Positions 18,672 through 27,742 of a stretch of 64,000 nt of DNA are shown here, piece after piece (position 1 is the stretch's first letter; every line of letters begins with the position of its first letter). The DNA is from Marinifilum_A sediminis (GTDB taxonomy: Bacteria; Bacteroidota; Bacteroidia; Bacteroidales; Marinifilaceae): NCBI GenBank assembly GCA_947496465.1, contig CANMCX010000001.1, forward strand, positions 558,001-622,000, written 5' to 3'. The notes under the pieces were generated by a model. That model did not search any database and was not told the origin of the DNA. It was given only the letters and a program-made list of their open reading frames with translations. Position numbers and translations under genes: made by a program.

Positions 18672-18993
18672 AACAAACAGTTTTCTAATCAGTCAAATTT
18701 CCCAACAGCTTAGATAAAAACAATATTTCTATCAATAAAAGAACTTCTTGTTTTGACGAGAGAAAAATAAATAAGTTTCAAATTTGGGGAAAAATTTCAA
18801 CATATTAATTATTACCCCTATTTTATTTCAATACATTTTGAACTAATTTCCCTCAAGTTATGAATAGTTTTTGTTTTAGAATATTTAAACAAGGGTAATT
18901 TATCCCAAATCAGTTATTTAGAAAAGCAAAACCCTAATCGAATAAAAATCCAATCAGGGTTCAGACAAACAATACTCTTAAAACACCTTACAT
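18672..18993. other. Non-coding spacer upstream of the adhesin gene
   Basis: 322 bp without a credible ORF. The right end (18928-18962) is the terminator of the upstream gene. The rest should be the adhesin promoter and leader, but no exact TAnnTTTG box was found on the minus strand. Confidence 0.6.
18928..18962 (-). terminator. Terminator after the triple-repeat secreted protein gene
   Basis: On the minus strand AACCCTGAT pairs with ATTAGGGTT (9 bp including one G-U) and is followed by TTTGCTTTTC. It lies 32 bp past the stop codon at 18994. Confidence 0.75.
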
Positions 18994-20253
18994 CTACAAG
19001 ATTTCCAACACTTTAACATCTTCCCATTTAAAAAATTGGAATTCTTCCGAGCCTGTAAAAATCAAAATACCTAAATTCTTTCCAGATACATCAGTCTTAT
19101 CGCCTAAAAATAAATTTTCTCCATTCTTAAGTTCAACTAGACAATAATTATAAGATTTTGGTTCTATTTTTTTAATATTTCGAAATGGAATGGAAAAATC
19201 AAGTTTGTCGTTTAAACCATTTAATATTTCGGAATCCATAGCCTCATCCAAATCATAAACAATTACTCCTTCATACGTTTTGTCATTGTGAGTAGTGATT
19301 TTTCCATACAAACGATCAGAATCTTTAAACTCGGAAAAACAAGTAACTACATTTTGAGGTATTGGCATCAGTTCAAGAGACAAAAAATGCTCCCAAGTAA
19401 AATCGATTCGTCCGACTTCCGGTATGGTAACAATAATCCCTCGGTTGTTGCGGGTAACATCATTCGAAGATTTTAGTTCAAGTTGACGACCTGATGGTAG
19501 AGTAATTCGGCTACCTCTTTCTATTTTTTGGATCTTGCTAATTTTGCTAAAAGGAATACTAATATCTCCATCTCTACTCCAACCATCCAATTTATCCCTT
19601 AACAATCTTTCATCGTGATCCCATTGTATGAACCCTTCAAACTCACCAATAGTACTAGTTATTTTTCCATAAATTGGCTCTCCAAAATTTTCTACTGGCT
19701 TTATGCTTGGTCTGAAAAAATTTACCACATCAATTCTGTTCCAATCAATTTTCATCAAGCCCAGCTCATTATCAAGAACCCAAACCTTATTTCCCAAATC
19801 ATTTGATCCCCCAGATAAGTTGATAAACTTTCCAGTTTTCAACTCCAAATTAACAGATTTTTCTCCGGTAACTGAAATGGACGCAATATCACCAAACCGA
19901 CATTCAAATTTCCTAATGTATTTAGCGTATTGAACATCTCTATAATTTCCTCTGGACACCTCAAAACCGTATCGAGATTTCCCTTTTCCATTATATTTAT
20001 CGTCTCTAATCTCCTTATCCAAATATTTTAAATAAGGATTCTCAATTTTTTCTGAATTAAAAACATCAGTGAGAAATACCTCTTCATCGTTCCAGCGAAT
20101 AGGTCCTTCATAAACATCTCCATCCACCGTAGTAATCGATCCATATAGATAACAATTATACGATTGAGCATTAAGATTTAATCCACCAAATTGAAAGTTA
20201 ATTACTAGAAAAAAGAATACTAAAGCCTTAGATAAATATTTCATGCTTGCCAC
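18994..20253 (-). CDS. Secreted protein with three internal repeats, family not recognised
   Basis: A 419-residue protein with signal peptide (to about residue 29, ending LNLNAQ). I do not recognise the family. The mature chain has three copies of one beta-rich unit of about 130-150 residues: (1) LYGSITTVDGDVYEGPIRW; (2) IYGKITSTIGEFEGFIQWDH; (3) LYGKITTHNDKTYEGVIVYD. Each is followed by an acidic stretch with D-E, then (in units 2 and 3) L-x-G...SIPF-x-x-I-x-K-I, and a strand with L-x-S/N-G. The pattern suggests three small beta-barrel-like domains. The tail of each unit resembles F-x-W-E/D near the C-terminus (IDFTWEHFLSLEL; FQFFKWEDVKVLEIL). M4 (20244) is an alternative start. It has its own terminator and lies 73 bp downstream of a small hypothetical at the end of the efflux operon. 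Confidence 0.7.
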   Translation of the reverse strand: MASMKYLSKALVFFFLVINFQFGGLNLNAQSYNCYLYGSITTVDGDVYEGPIRWNDEEVFLTDVFNSEKIENPYLKYLDKEIRDDKYNGKGKSRYGFEVSRGNYRDVQYAKYIRKFECRFGDIASISVTGEKSVNLELKTGKFINLSGGSNDLGNKVWVLDNELGLMKIDWNRIDVVNFFRPSIKPVENFGEPIYGKITSTIGEFEGFIQWDHDERLLRDKLDGWSRDGDISIPFSKISKIQKIERGSRITLPSGRQLELKSSNDVTRNNRGIIVTIPEVGRIDFTWEHFLSLELMPIPQNVVTCFSEFKDSDRLYGKITTHNDKTYEGVIVYDLDEAMDSEILNGLNDKLDFSIPFRNIKKIEPKSYNYCLVELKNGENLFLGDKTDVSGKNLGILIFTGSEEFQFFKWEDVKVLEIL

Positions 20254-20326
20254 TTTTTAATTTTGTTTCGTTGGTAAGACGCGCAAAATACACTAAAGTT
20301 ACAGCAGCAAACAAAAAAAATTAAGC

Positions 20327-20617
20327 TTACTTTTTTCGGAATAATACCTGGATATATTTCGAACTTTCGGTAGGTGTGAAAATTTGAATCAGTTCCCAAT
20401 CAGAATCATAATCCGCAATAAGTTGTTTCAGCTTATAAATTTTCAAAAGATTCTCCGTTATTTGATCATCATTTTCGGCTTTCATTTCATCCGTAACATC
20501 CCAGGAAAAAGACTCGAGGCGATACTGTACATTTATTTTTTTGTCTTTAAATTTCACCTCAACTTCTGCCACCTGATTATCATCAGTAAATGGAATTGGC
20601 ACACAAATTTCTCTCAT
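20327..20617 (-). CDS. Small conserved-looking cytosolic protein of unknown function
   Basis: 96 residues, no signal peptide or membrane segment. It opens with two beta-strands (ICVPIPF, AEVEVKFKDKKINVQYRLE), continues with a charged helix rich in D, E and K (MKAENDDQITENLLKIYKLKQLIADY) and ends in a strand pair (WELIQIFTPTESSKYIQVLFRKK). Family not recognised. It starts 30 bp after the stop of the downstream-most efflux permease on the same strand and so is probably co-transcribed with that operon, but there is no evidence that it takes part in transport. Confidence 0.65.
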   Translation of the reverse strand: MREICVPIPFTDDNQVAEVEVKFKDKKINVQYRLESFSWDVTDEMKAENDDQITENLLKIYKLKQLIADYDSDWELIQIFTPTESSKYIQVLFRKK

Positions 20618-20647
20618 AAGTTAAAAGTTTAGATTATGGGTTAATTA

Positions 20648-23086
20648 TTATTCATACTTAATGGCTTTTACAGGATCCGACGAGGCAGCTCTATACGATT
20701 GCCATGACACCGTAAACAAACCAATAAATAACGAGGTTAGAATTGTTATTATAAAAATCCACCAGGAAATTTCAATGCGATACGAAAAATCGTTCAACCA
20801 CATGTTCATAGCCCAGTAAACAATAGGAACTGCAATAATATTCGCAATTAAAATTAATCGCATGAATTCTCGGGTAAGCAGATAAACCAAGGTTCCAATA
20901 GATGCCCCTAGCACTTTACGAACACCTAATTCTTTGGTTCTTTGTTCTGCCATAAACGACGACAAGCCAAATAGTCCAAGAGATGCAATCAAAATACTTA
21001 TCAGAGAAAAAATGGAAAATATCCAACTTAACCTTTCCTCAGAATCGTAAACATCTTTCATCCTATCATCCAGAAAAAAATAGTTAAATGACATATTTGG
21101 ACAGAATTCATTCCAGATACTCTCAACATACTCCACCGTTTCCTCTCTATTTTCAGAATTGATTTTAACATGCAATACGCCTCGGGTCTGTGGATCTTCA
21201 CTCACTAAAAAGTTAATAGGCTCAATCATTTCACGCAAAGGTTGGTAGTGAAAATCAGCCATAACTCCAATAACTTCACCTAAACGTATTCCATCATCGT
21301 CGTCGGTTCCTTCTATTTCAACTCCAAATTGCAATTTCTTACCTAAAGCTTCCTCATTCCAATTAAATTTTATGGCTGCTGCCTGATTGATTATAAAAGC
21401 TGAACTTGTATCCGATGCAAATTTTCTATCAAACTTTCGTCCCTGCAAAATTTTCATCTCCATTAAATCAAAGTAATCAAAATCAATCACATTGAAATTT
21501 AACGCATACTGTTCCATGCCTTCCTTGCCTTCGAACATATGCACTGTTTTGGAACCTCCAAAGCCAATTAATGAGCTTGAAGTTGCAACAGCTTTAACAT
21601 TTGGGTTTTTCTTCAATTCATCTTTTAAAGGATCAATTTGCGTTCGTAAAACAGAATCTCTAACTACAGACACTAGGATATCTTCCTTACTGAATCCCAT
21701 GTCTTTATTATTCATATATTTCAACTGCAGTCCAACAATTACGGTTCCGCTAATCATTATTGCGGACACTGTAAATTGAGATATCACTAATAGTTTCCTT
21801 AATAATCCACCCGATTTGCCACGATTTGTTGATCCTTTAAGAATAACAGCAGGATGAAATGACGACAAATAAAATGCAGGATAACTACCAGATACAATAC
21901 CTAACACTATTGCAATTCCCACACAGAAAAATATAATCTCAGGAGTCTCAGCAAATGTCAACACCAACTCCTTATCTACAAGATTACTGAACATTGGAAG
22001 AATCAGCTCTACAACAATTAAGGCAATAGCTAATGCCAAAATCGTTAAAGACAAACTCTCCATTATAAATTGTCTTATCAAAGTTTCCCGATATGCACCT
22101 ACAACTTTACGAATACCAACCTCTCTAGCTCTTTTTGTAGATCTGGCAGTAGCCATATTCATATAATTAATTCCTGCAATGGAAAGAATAAAAAAGGCTA
22201 TGGCAGATAATATATATATATACTTTACATTACCCGTCGGTGCATCCCATTGCAATTCGGATTTTAAATGAATATCAGCTAAATTTTGAATGACCAATTT
22301 ATAGGTAACTCCCAATTGATCGCCCAATGTTTTCATATACTTTTCGTAGTAGGTCGGAAACTTCTCCATAATAGCACTACTGCTAGTATTCTCTTTTAAC
22401 AGCAAAAATGTGTAATTGCTAAAACTCCAAAATCGTATGGGCTCAATACTATTAAAATCTTCTGCTCCTCTTATGATTTCCAATGTTTTCATGGAGTAAA
22501 AACCATTAAACTTGAAGTGACTATTGGAAGGAATATCTTTCATTACACCCTTAACAGTAAAAGGTCTATTTTCACCAACAAGTAAAATTTTACCAACAGG
22601 CTCCTCATCTCCAAAGTACTTTTTAGCAAGTGTTTCATTCAGAACAATAGTGTTTGGCTCTGTTAATGCTTTTTCCGGATCTCCCTTAATTAGCTCGTAA
22701 CTAAAAACCTTAAATACACTCGAATCAACGTAAGCGATCCTTTCTTCATAAAACTCCTTATCTTCATATTTAAATTGCTGACGACCAGAACCCTGAATCC
22801 GAACAAACTCTTCAACTTCGGGAAATTCCTGCTTAAATGTAGGTCCAAATGGCATAGCTGAAGTAGCAACAAGATCGCGCTTACCATTTATAGTAAAATC
22901 TGATGATAATCGAATTATTCTTTCATGATTAACATTGTATTTATCGTATGAAAGCTCATCTTGGACAAATAGTACAATTAATATAGCACAAATCAATCCA
23001 ACTGATAAACCAATGATATTTAAAGTCGTGTAAAACTTGTTTCGGATAAAATTCCGGAGTATCGTGATTAAAAAATTCTTTAACAT
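20648..23086 (-). CDS. ABC transporter permease, MacB/FtsX type (second permease of the operon)
   Basis: An 812-residue permease with two FtsX repeats. There is a membrane helix at about residues 18-42 (TLNIIGLSVGLICAILIVLFV), a large periplasmic MacB-type domain, three helices at about 280-420 with the conserved cytoplasmic RSTKRAREVGIRKVVGA loop, a second periplasmic domain, and a final trio of helices with EQRTKELGVRKVLGAS. Known: proteins of this type do not carry substrate through a pore; they transmit ATP-driven movement to periplasmic partners, as in MacB or Lol systems. It shares an operon with an ATPase (23186-23869), another FtsX permease (23890-26238) and an HlyD adaptor (26243-27493). 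The 99-bp spacer before it is the longest in the operon. The substrate is unknown; antimicrobial peptides, lipids or secreted proteins are possibilities. Confidence 0.92.
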   Translation of the reverse strand: MLKNFLITILRNFIRNKFYTTLNIIGLSVGLICAILIVLFVQDELSYDKYNVNHERIIRLSSDFTINGKRDLVATSAMPFGPTFKQEFPEVEEFVRIQGSGRQQFKYEDKEFYEERIAYVDSSVFKVFSYELIKGDPEKALTEPNTIVLNETLAKKYFGDEEPVGKILLVGENRPFTVKGVMKDIPSNSHFKFNGFYSMKTLEIIRGAEDFNSIEPIRFWSFSNYTFLLLKENTSSSAIMEKFPTYYEKYMKTLGDQLGVTYKLVIQNLADIHLKSELQWDAPTGNVKYIYILSAIAFFILSIAGINYMNMATARSTKRAREVGIRKVVGAYRETLIRQFIMESLSLTILALAIALIVVELILPMFSNLVDKELVLTFAETPEIIFFCVGIAIVLGIVSGSYPAFYLSSFHPAVILKGSTNRGKSGGLLRKLLVISQFTVSAIMISGTVIVGLQLKYMNNKDMGFSKEDILVSVVRDSVLRTQIDPLKDELKKNPNVKAVATSSSLIGFGGSKTVHMFEGKEGMEQYALNFNVIDFDYFDLMEMKILQGRKFDRKFASDTSSAFIINQAAAIKFNWNEEALGKKLQFGVEIEGTDDDDGIRLGEVIGVMADFHYQPLREMIEPINFLVSEDPQTRGVLHVKINSENREETVEYVESIWNEFCPNMSFNYFFLDDRMKDVYDSEERLSWIFSIFSLISILIASLGLFGLSSFMAEQRTKELGVRKVLGASIGTLVYLLTREFMRLILIANIIAVPIVYWAMNMWLNDFSYRIEISWWIFIITILTSLFIGLFTVSWQSYRAASSDPVKAIKYE

Positions 23087-23185
23087 AGACGTTCTTTTCA
23101 GTAAAAAAATGAAGATAATCGTTCTATTTATTTAGCTATTTTTCAACAAGTAAACCATTACTACAAACAGTTACTAACTGAACTC

Positions 23186-23869
23186 TTATAGCTTCTGCCT
23201 CATATTCTCAGTCACAACATGACCATCGAACAATTGAATGATTCTATGACTTCTGTCTGCATCAGATGGTGAGTGAGTTACCATTACAATGGTTGTTCCT
23301 TCTTCGTTTAACTGAGTTAAAAGATTCATTACCTCTTCTCCATTTGCCGAATCCAAATTTCCAGTAGGCTCATCGGCTAAAATCAATTTAGGATTTGAAA
23401 TAACAGCTCTTGCTATGGCAACTCTTTGCTGCTGACCACCAGATAACTGCTGAGGGAAATGTTTCGCCCTATGAGCAATACTCATACGCTCGAGTGCTTC
23501 ATTCACTCTTCTTTTACGTTCCGAAGAAGATACTTTCATATACAATAAAGGCAGTTCCACATTTTCAAATACAGTTAATTCATCAATCAGATTAAAGCTT
23601 TGAAATACAAAACCAATATTCTCTTTTCGCAGATTAGTTCTTTGCCTTTCGGTATAGTCTTCAACCTGAAAACCATTAAAATGCAACTCTCCATTGCTAG
23701 GATTATCTAACAAGCCGATAATATTCAATAAAGTTGATTTACCACATCCGGATGGTCCCATAATGGCAACAAATTCACCTTTATTAATATCTAAATTAAC
23801 ATTATTAAGAGCAGTTGTTTCCACTTCATCGGTGCGGAAAACCTTAATTAAGTTCTTAGTTTTAATCAT
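23186..23869 (-). CDS. ABC transporter ATP-binding protein (MacB/LolD type)
   Basis: A 227-residue ATPase with Walker A GPSGCGKST (38-46), Q-loop FVFQSFNL, signature LSGGQQQR (142-149), Walker B LILADEPTG (162-170) and H-loop VTHSPSD. The short chain without membrane helices and the EVETTALNNVNL opening match the LolD/MacB-ATPase/FtsE class that powers FtsX-type permeases. It lies between two different permease genes, 20 bp after the first and 99 bp before the second, and is the only ATPase in the operon; it probably drives both, either as a heterodimeric permease complex or as two alternative complexes (inference). Confidence 0.95.
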   Translation of the reverse strand: MIKTKNLIKVFRTDEVETTALNNVNLDINKGEFVAIMGPSGCGKSTLLNIIGLLDNPSNGELHFNGFQVEDYTERQRTNLRKENIGFVFQSFNLIDELTVFENVELPLLYMKVSSSERKRRVNEALERMSIAHRAKHFPQQLSGGQQQRVAIARAVISNPKLILADEPTGNLDSANGEEVMNLLTQLNEEGTTIVMVTHSPSDADRSHRIIQLFDGHVVTENMRQKL

Positions 23870-23889
23870 AGCCTTATTTTTAGTATTAT

Positions 23890-26238
23890 TTATTCATATT
23901 TTAATATATTAGCAGGAGCACTAGTACTTAAGCTTGCAATTTGTCTATATCCTGTTAAAAAGGTGATCAGCATGGAAATAAAACCAGCCAATATAAAAAT
24001 GCCTATTCCTATATCAATTCTATAAGCAAATCCATTTAACCACCATTCCATTACAAAAAATGCCAACACCCATGCAATTGCATTAGATAACATTATCCAT
24101 TTTAAAAATTCCCTGAACATTACCTGAAAAATATTTTCGAGATTGGCTCCAAATACTTTTCGAACTGCCATTTCTTTCGCTTTGCGTTCGGTAACAAAGG
24201 ACACCAATCCAAATAATCCCAAACAAGAAATGATAAAAGCAATAATGGTAAAGGATGCAAATAACTTTCCCATACGTGATTCTGCCTGATAAAAATAGCT
24301 GAAATCATCTTCAAGGAAACGATAATTGAAAGGCACATCCGGCACCTTTTTCAGCCATGTTTTTCTTATCTGATTTAAAATTGGCTGCTTATCATCTCCA
24401 ATACGGATTCCTATATATTTAAAAGCACTCGGCTTTCTCATCATTATTAATGGATCAACTCCAACTTGCAAACTGTTAAAATTAAAATCTTTCACAATTC
24501 CAATAACCTCTCCCTTATTTCCCCACAAACTAATTTCTTCACCAATTGTGTAGGTCATATTCATTTTATCGGCAGCCGATTCATTAATTATAAAAGTAGA
24601 ACTATCCGGTTCGAATTCCTTAGTAAAACCTCTTCCCTGAATGACATCCATTTCGAATGTTTCGATAAAATCAAAATCGACAAATGAAAGCAAAAAGAGA
24701 ACATCATCAGAATCTTCCGATTTTCCTGACCAGCTAACATCCCAAGTAGAATTTCTAAAATTAATAGGCATTTGATTGGCTGATGTAACCCATTCTACTC
24801 CTGGAATTTTCACCAATTCCTCCTTTAAATCAGGATAATAATCGTAAAACCGATCAACCATTTCAACATACACAATGTTATCTTTATTGTATCCAATATC
24901 CGATTTCTGGAGAAAATTTAACTGTTTATACACTACACAAGTGCAAATAAACAATGCAATTGACATGGTAAATTGAATCACCACCAGTATTTTACGTAAT
25001 GTTGCAGAATCATGTCTTGCCTCTCCTCTAATAACCTGAATGGGTACAAATGAAGACAAAAATAAAGCTGGATAACTACCTGACACAACTCCCGTTAAAC
25101 CTACTATAACTACAACTACAAATAGAAATTTAATATTACCTGGGTTTAGTGAAAGAGTACGATTAGTAATATCACTAAATGTAGGTAGTAATAATTCTAC
25201 TAAAACAATTCCAATACCTAAAGCAATAGTTGTAAATACTACCGATTCACTTAAAAATAAACCTATTAATCCTTTTCGTTGAGCCCCCACAACCTTTCGC
25301 ATTGCAACCTCTCGAGCCCTTCTCTCCGATCTGGCTGTAGCCAAATTCATATAATTAAAACAGGCAATTAGTAATATCAAAATTGCGACCAGCACAAATA
25401 CTTGCACATACCATATAGGACCTGCCCGATTAGGGTTTATAGAATACAAGTGGTACTTCTTAAATTCCTGTAAATCCAGATCAACATTTGAAGAAGGCAC
25501 TTTTGACCTTACGTAATTCTTTAGTTGATTTCCCAATAACTTACCATTGGCACCTTTTTTAACTTTTATAAAAGTATGAAAGGTATTTGCTTCCCAATCA
25601 CTTAAATCAAACTCCCACAAATCTCCAAAGAAACTAAACGGGAGAAAAAAATCGAATGTAATCGACGAATTCGACGGTACGTTTTCAACAATTGCACTTA
25701 CCTGAAAGCGATATTTTGAGTTGATCTCAACGGTTAATCCAATTGGGTCAATATCACCAAAAAGTCTATCCGACATTCGTTTGGTTAGAACAATTGAAGT
25801 GTCTCCACTCAATGGATTGTTCTTATCCCCAGCAAGTATTGGGAATGAAAAAATCTTGAAAAAATCCGGATCAACAACCTTTCCTCCATTCTCAATAAAA
25901 TTATTTCCATTTGCTGACAATGCCAACTGCCCCCATGTGCTAACCAACCTGGAAGAATATTCAACTTGAGGATAATCGTTCTTTATTGATTCAGCAAGAG
26001 GACCAGGTGTAGAATAAACCGAAAAAATTTCACCATCAGCATAATTTTGATGCTCAATTACCGTGTAAATTTGATCAATATCTTCATGAAAATCATCAAA
26101 ACTAATCTCATAATCAACCCAAATCAGAATTAGAAGCGTACAAGTTACACCTACTGCTAAACCAACAATATTAATTGCTGAATAGGCTTTTTGCTTGTAA
26201 AGACTTCTAAAAACTGTATTGAGTAGAATTTTTATCAT
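23890..26238 (-). CDS. ABC transporter permease, MacB/FtsX type (first permease of the operon)
   Basis: A 782-residue protein with the same two-fold FtsX plan as its neighbour at 20648-23086. It has an N-terminal helix (AINIVGLAVGVTCTLLILIWV), a MacB-type periplasmic domain, three helices with RSERRAREVAMRKVVGAQ in the cytoplasmic loop, a second periplasmic domain, and three C-terminal helices with ERKAKEMAVRKVFGAN. The two permeases are clearly homologous but divergent, so they are old paralogues and not a recent duplication. It begins 4 bp after the HlyD adaptor gene, which suggests translational coupling to the adaptor. Substrate not known. Confidence 0.92.
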   Translation of the reverse strand: MIKILLNTVFRSLYKQKAYSAINIVGLAVGVTCTLLILIWVDYEISFDDFHEDIDQIYTVIEHQNYADGEIFSVYSTPGPLAESIKNDYPQVEYSSRLVSTWGQLALSANGNNFIENGGKVVDPDFFKIFSFPILAGDKNNPLSGDTSIVLTKRMSDRLFGDIDPIGLTVEINSKYRFQVSAIVENVPSNSSITFDFFLPFSFFGDLWEFDLSDWEANTFHTFIKVKKGANGKLLGNQLKNYVRSKVPSSNVDLDLQEFKKYHLYSINPNRAGPIWYVQVFVLVAILILLIACFNYMNLATARSERRAREVAMRKVVGAQRKGLIGLFLSESVVFTTIALGIGIVLVELLLPTFSDITNRTLSLNPGNIKFLFVVVVIVGLTGVVSGSYPALFLSSFVPIQVIRGEARHDSATLRKILVVIQFTMSIALFICTCVVYKQLNFLQKSDIGYNKDNIVYVEMVDRFYDYYPDLKEELVKIPGVEWVTSANQMPINFRNSTWDVSWSGKSEDSDDVLFLLSFVDFDFIETFEMDVIQGRGFTKEFEPDSSTFIINESAADKMNMTYTIGEEISLWGNKGEVIGIVKDFNFNSLQVGVDPLIMMRKPSAFKYIGIRIGDDKQPILNQIRKTWLKKVPDVPFNYRFLEDDFSYFYQAESRMGKLFASFTIIAFIISCLGLFGLVSFVTERKAKEMAVRKVFGANLENIFQVMFREFLKWIMLSNAIAWVLAFFVMEWWLNGFAYRIDIGIGIFILAGFISMLITFLTGYRQIASLSTSAPANILKYE

Positions 26239-26242
26239 GCAT

Positions 26243-27493
26243 TTATTTTAAAAGAAGTTTTTCTGAATCGCCATAAAGTTCATAGGAATTCGTAATTACC
26301 TTTTCTCCTGGCTCTAAACCTTCTAATATTTCGTAATATTTTGGATTCTGATTTCCGAGTTTTATTGATCTTTTCACTGCAAATTCACCCGATGGATCAA
26401 CAACAAAAATCCATTGTCCACCTGTACTTTGAAAAAAGCCACCTCTTGGCACTAACAATGCTTCTCTTGGTTCTCCCAATTCAATTTTAGTTCTAAAAGT
26501 CTGACCTGTTCTAATTCCATCAGGCAATCCTCCATTAAATTTCAAATCAATTTCGAATTGTCCGCTGCGTACTTCTGGGTAAACTTTAGATACCTTTAAT
26601 TTATAATCTTTTCCGTTGAAACGAAAACTTGCATTTAATCCTTTATTCAATCTGGCAATATAAAGCTCATCAACCAAGGCATTTATCTTGTAATTATCCA
26701 AAACATTCACCTGCCCCAATCGCTGACCTTTCGATTTCGACTCACCCAATTCAGCATTAAGTGATCCCAACTGTCCACTTACCGGAGCTTTAACATTAAG
26801 GTTTTGAAGTTTCTCACGAACTAAATCCAAATTATCTTCCATTTTTCTCAAGTTCCCCTCCAACCTTTCAATTTGAATTGTACGAGATAAAGAATCCGTT
26901 TTCTGTCTCTCCAAAAGTAGATCTCTTAATTTTTCATAGTAAAAATAGTCATCTTTCGAAGCTTCATATTCTTCTTTTGAAATTAAATCTTTTTTGAAGA
27001 ATACCTTATTCCTATTAAATAGCCTTTTATTTTTTGCAAGATTTAAATCAATCTCCAACAAACTACGCTTAATATTTAAACGATCTTGTTCCATACTTAA
27101 TCGGGTATCTCTCAAACGATTCACTTGCTCGGTAAATCCAGCTTCCGAATTTAAAATTTGAAGGTTTAGCTCCGAATTACTCAATCTTAAAATCACATCA
27201 CCTTTTTGAACCATACTACCTTCTTCAAGCAATATCTCTTCAACACGTCCGCCCTCAATTGCATCCAAATAAACTGTTGTTATTGGATTAACCGTACCCG
27301 TTCGTGAAATATACTCTTGAAAAAAATCTGTTTTAACATCGGCGATGGAGATTTTTTCTTTATCCACACGCAGGCTCAAACCTGATGTTCCTAAAAAAGC
27401 GGTGTAAAGAATGATTATAGCAATTACGCCACCAGCCATGTACCAATTTTTCCGCTGTAGGTACCACGGCTTTTTTTCAATAATTCTATCCAT
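26243..27493 (-). CDS. HlyD/RND-type periplasmic adaptor protein
   Basis: A 416-residue membrane-fusion protein. One membrane helix (about 17-36, MAGGVIAIIILYTAFLGTSG) anchors it in the inner membrane. A lipoyl-like half-motif follows (GGRVEEILLEEGSMVQKGDVILRLS, about 88-112), then a long helical hairpin (about 115-250) and the second lipoyl half (VKAPVSGQLGSLNAELGE). Beta-barrel and membrane-proximal domains close the chain (GIRTGQTFRTKIELG; LVPRGGFFQSTGGQWIFVV). Known: such adaptors bridge an inner-membrane transporter to an outer-membrane TolC-like channel. No TolC gene is in the window. It is the promoter-proximal gene of the efflux operon and is divergent from a sigma-54 two-component pair. 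Confidence 0.93.
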   Translation of the reverse strand: MDRIIEKKPWYLQRKNWYMAGGVIAIIILYTAFLGTSGLSLRVDKEKISIADVKTDFFQEYISRTGTVNPITTVYLDAIEGGRVEEILLEEGSMVQKGDVILRLSNSELNLQILNSEAGFTEQVNRLRDTRLSMEQDRLNIKRSLLEIDLNLAKNKRLFNRNKVFFKKDLISKEEYEASKDDYFYYEKLRDLLLERQKTDSLSRTIQIERLEGNLRKMEDNLDLVREKLQNLNVKAPVSGQLGSLNAELGESKSKGQRLGQVNVLDNYKINALVDELYIARLNKGLNASFRFNGKDYKLKVSKVYPEVRSGQFEIDLKFNGGLPDGIRTGQTFRTKIELGEPREALLVPRGGFFQSTGGQWIFVVDPSGEFAVKRSIKLGNQNPKYYEILEGLEPGEKVITNSYELYGDSEKLLLK

Positions 27494-27540
27494 ATTTTTT
27501 TGACTTGTTATATACCTTTTTCAAACACACCTCAATCATT

Positions 27541-27557
27541 ACCACTTTCATGCCAAA
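27541..27557 (-). promoter_or_regulatory. Possible sigma-54 (-24/-12) promoter for the efflux operon
   Basis: On the minus strand TTGGCATG-N4-TGGTA resembles TTGGCACG-N4-TTGCA. The -24 GG is intact; the -12 element has GT in place of GC. It lies about 48 bp upstream of the adaptor ATG. The divergent gene encodes a sigma-54 activator, which makes the match more credible. The -12 half is weak. Confidence 0.4.
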
Positions 27558-27638
27558 AAGAATTTAACTCTGTCTAACAATCAATTAAGTAATTTCAGGC
27601 TTCTGAAATGTTAAAAAGTGTGAACGAAAACAAGACAT

Positions 27639-27662
27639 TCGATGTACGAATTCGTACATCGA
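27639..27662. promoter_or_regulatory. 24-bp perfect palindrome, probable activator binding site
   Basis: The left arm TCGATGTACGAA is followed at once by its exact reverse complement. It lies in the 249-bp spacer between divergent operons, about 82 bp from the sigma-54-like element, the usual position of an upstream activating sequence for an NtrC-type dimer. Since both flanking genes are transcribed outward, a terminator is not expected here. Confidence 0.65.
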
Positions 27663-27742
27663 TTTTTTATTTTCGAATTAATAATTATAACTTGAGTCCA
27701 GATTTAAAAATAAAATCCTGAACCCACAAATTTTCACATATT

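Noticed and set aside
27639..27670. Palindrome followed by T-run read as a terminator
   Set aside because: It lies between divergent genes, where no transcript should end; an operator or activator site is more likely, though a leader attenuator for the plus-strand operon is not excluded.
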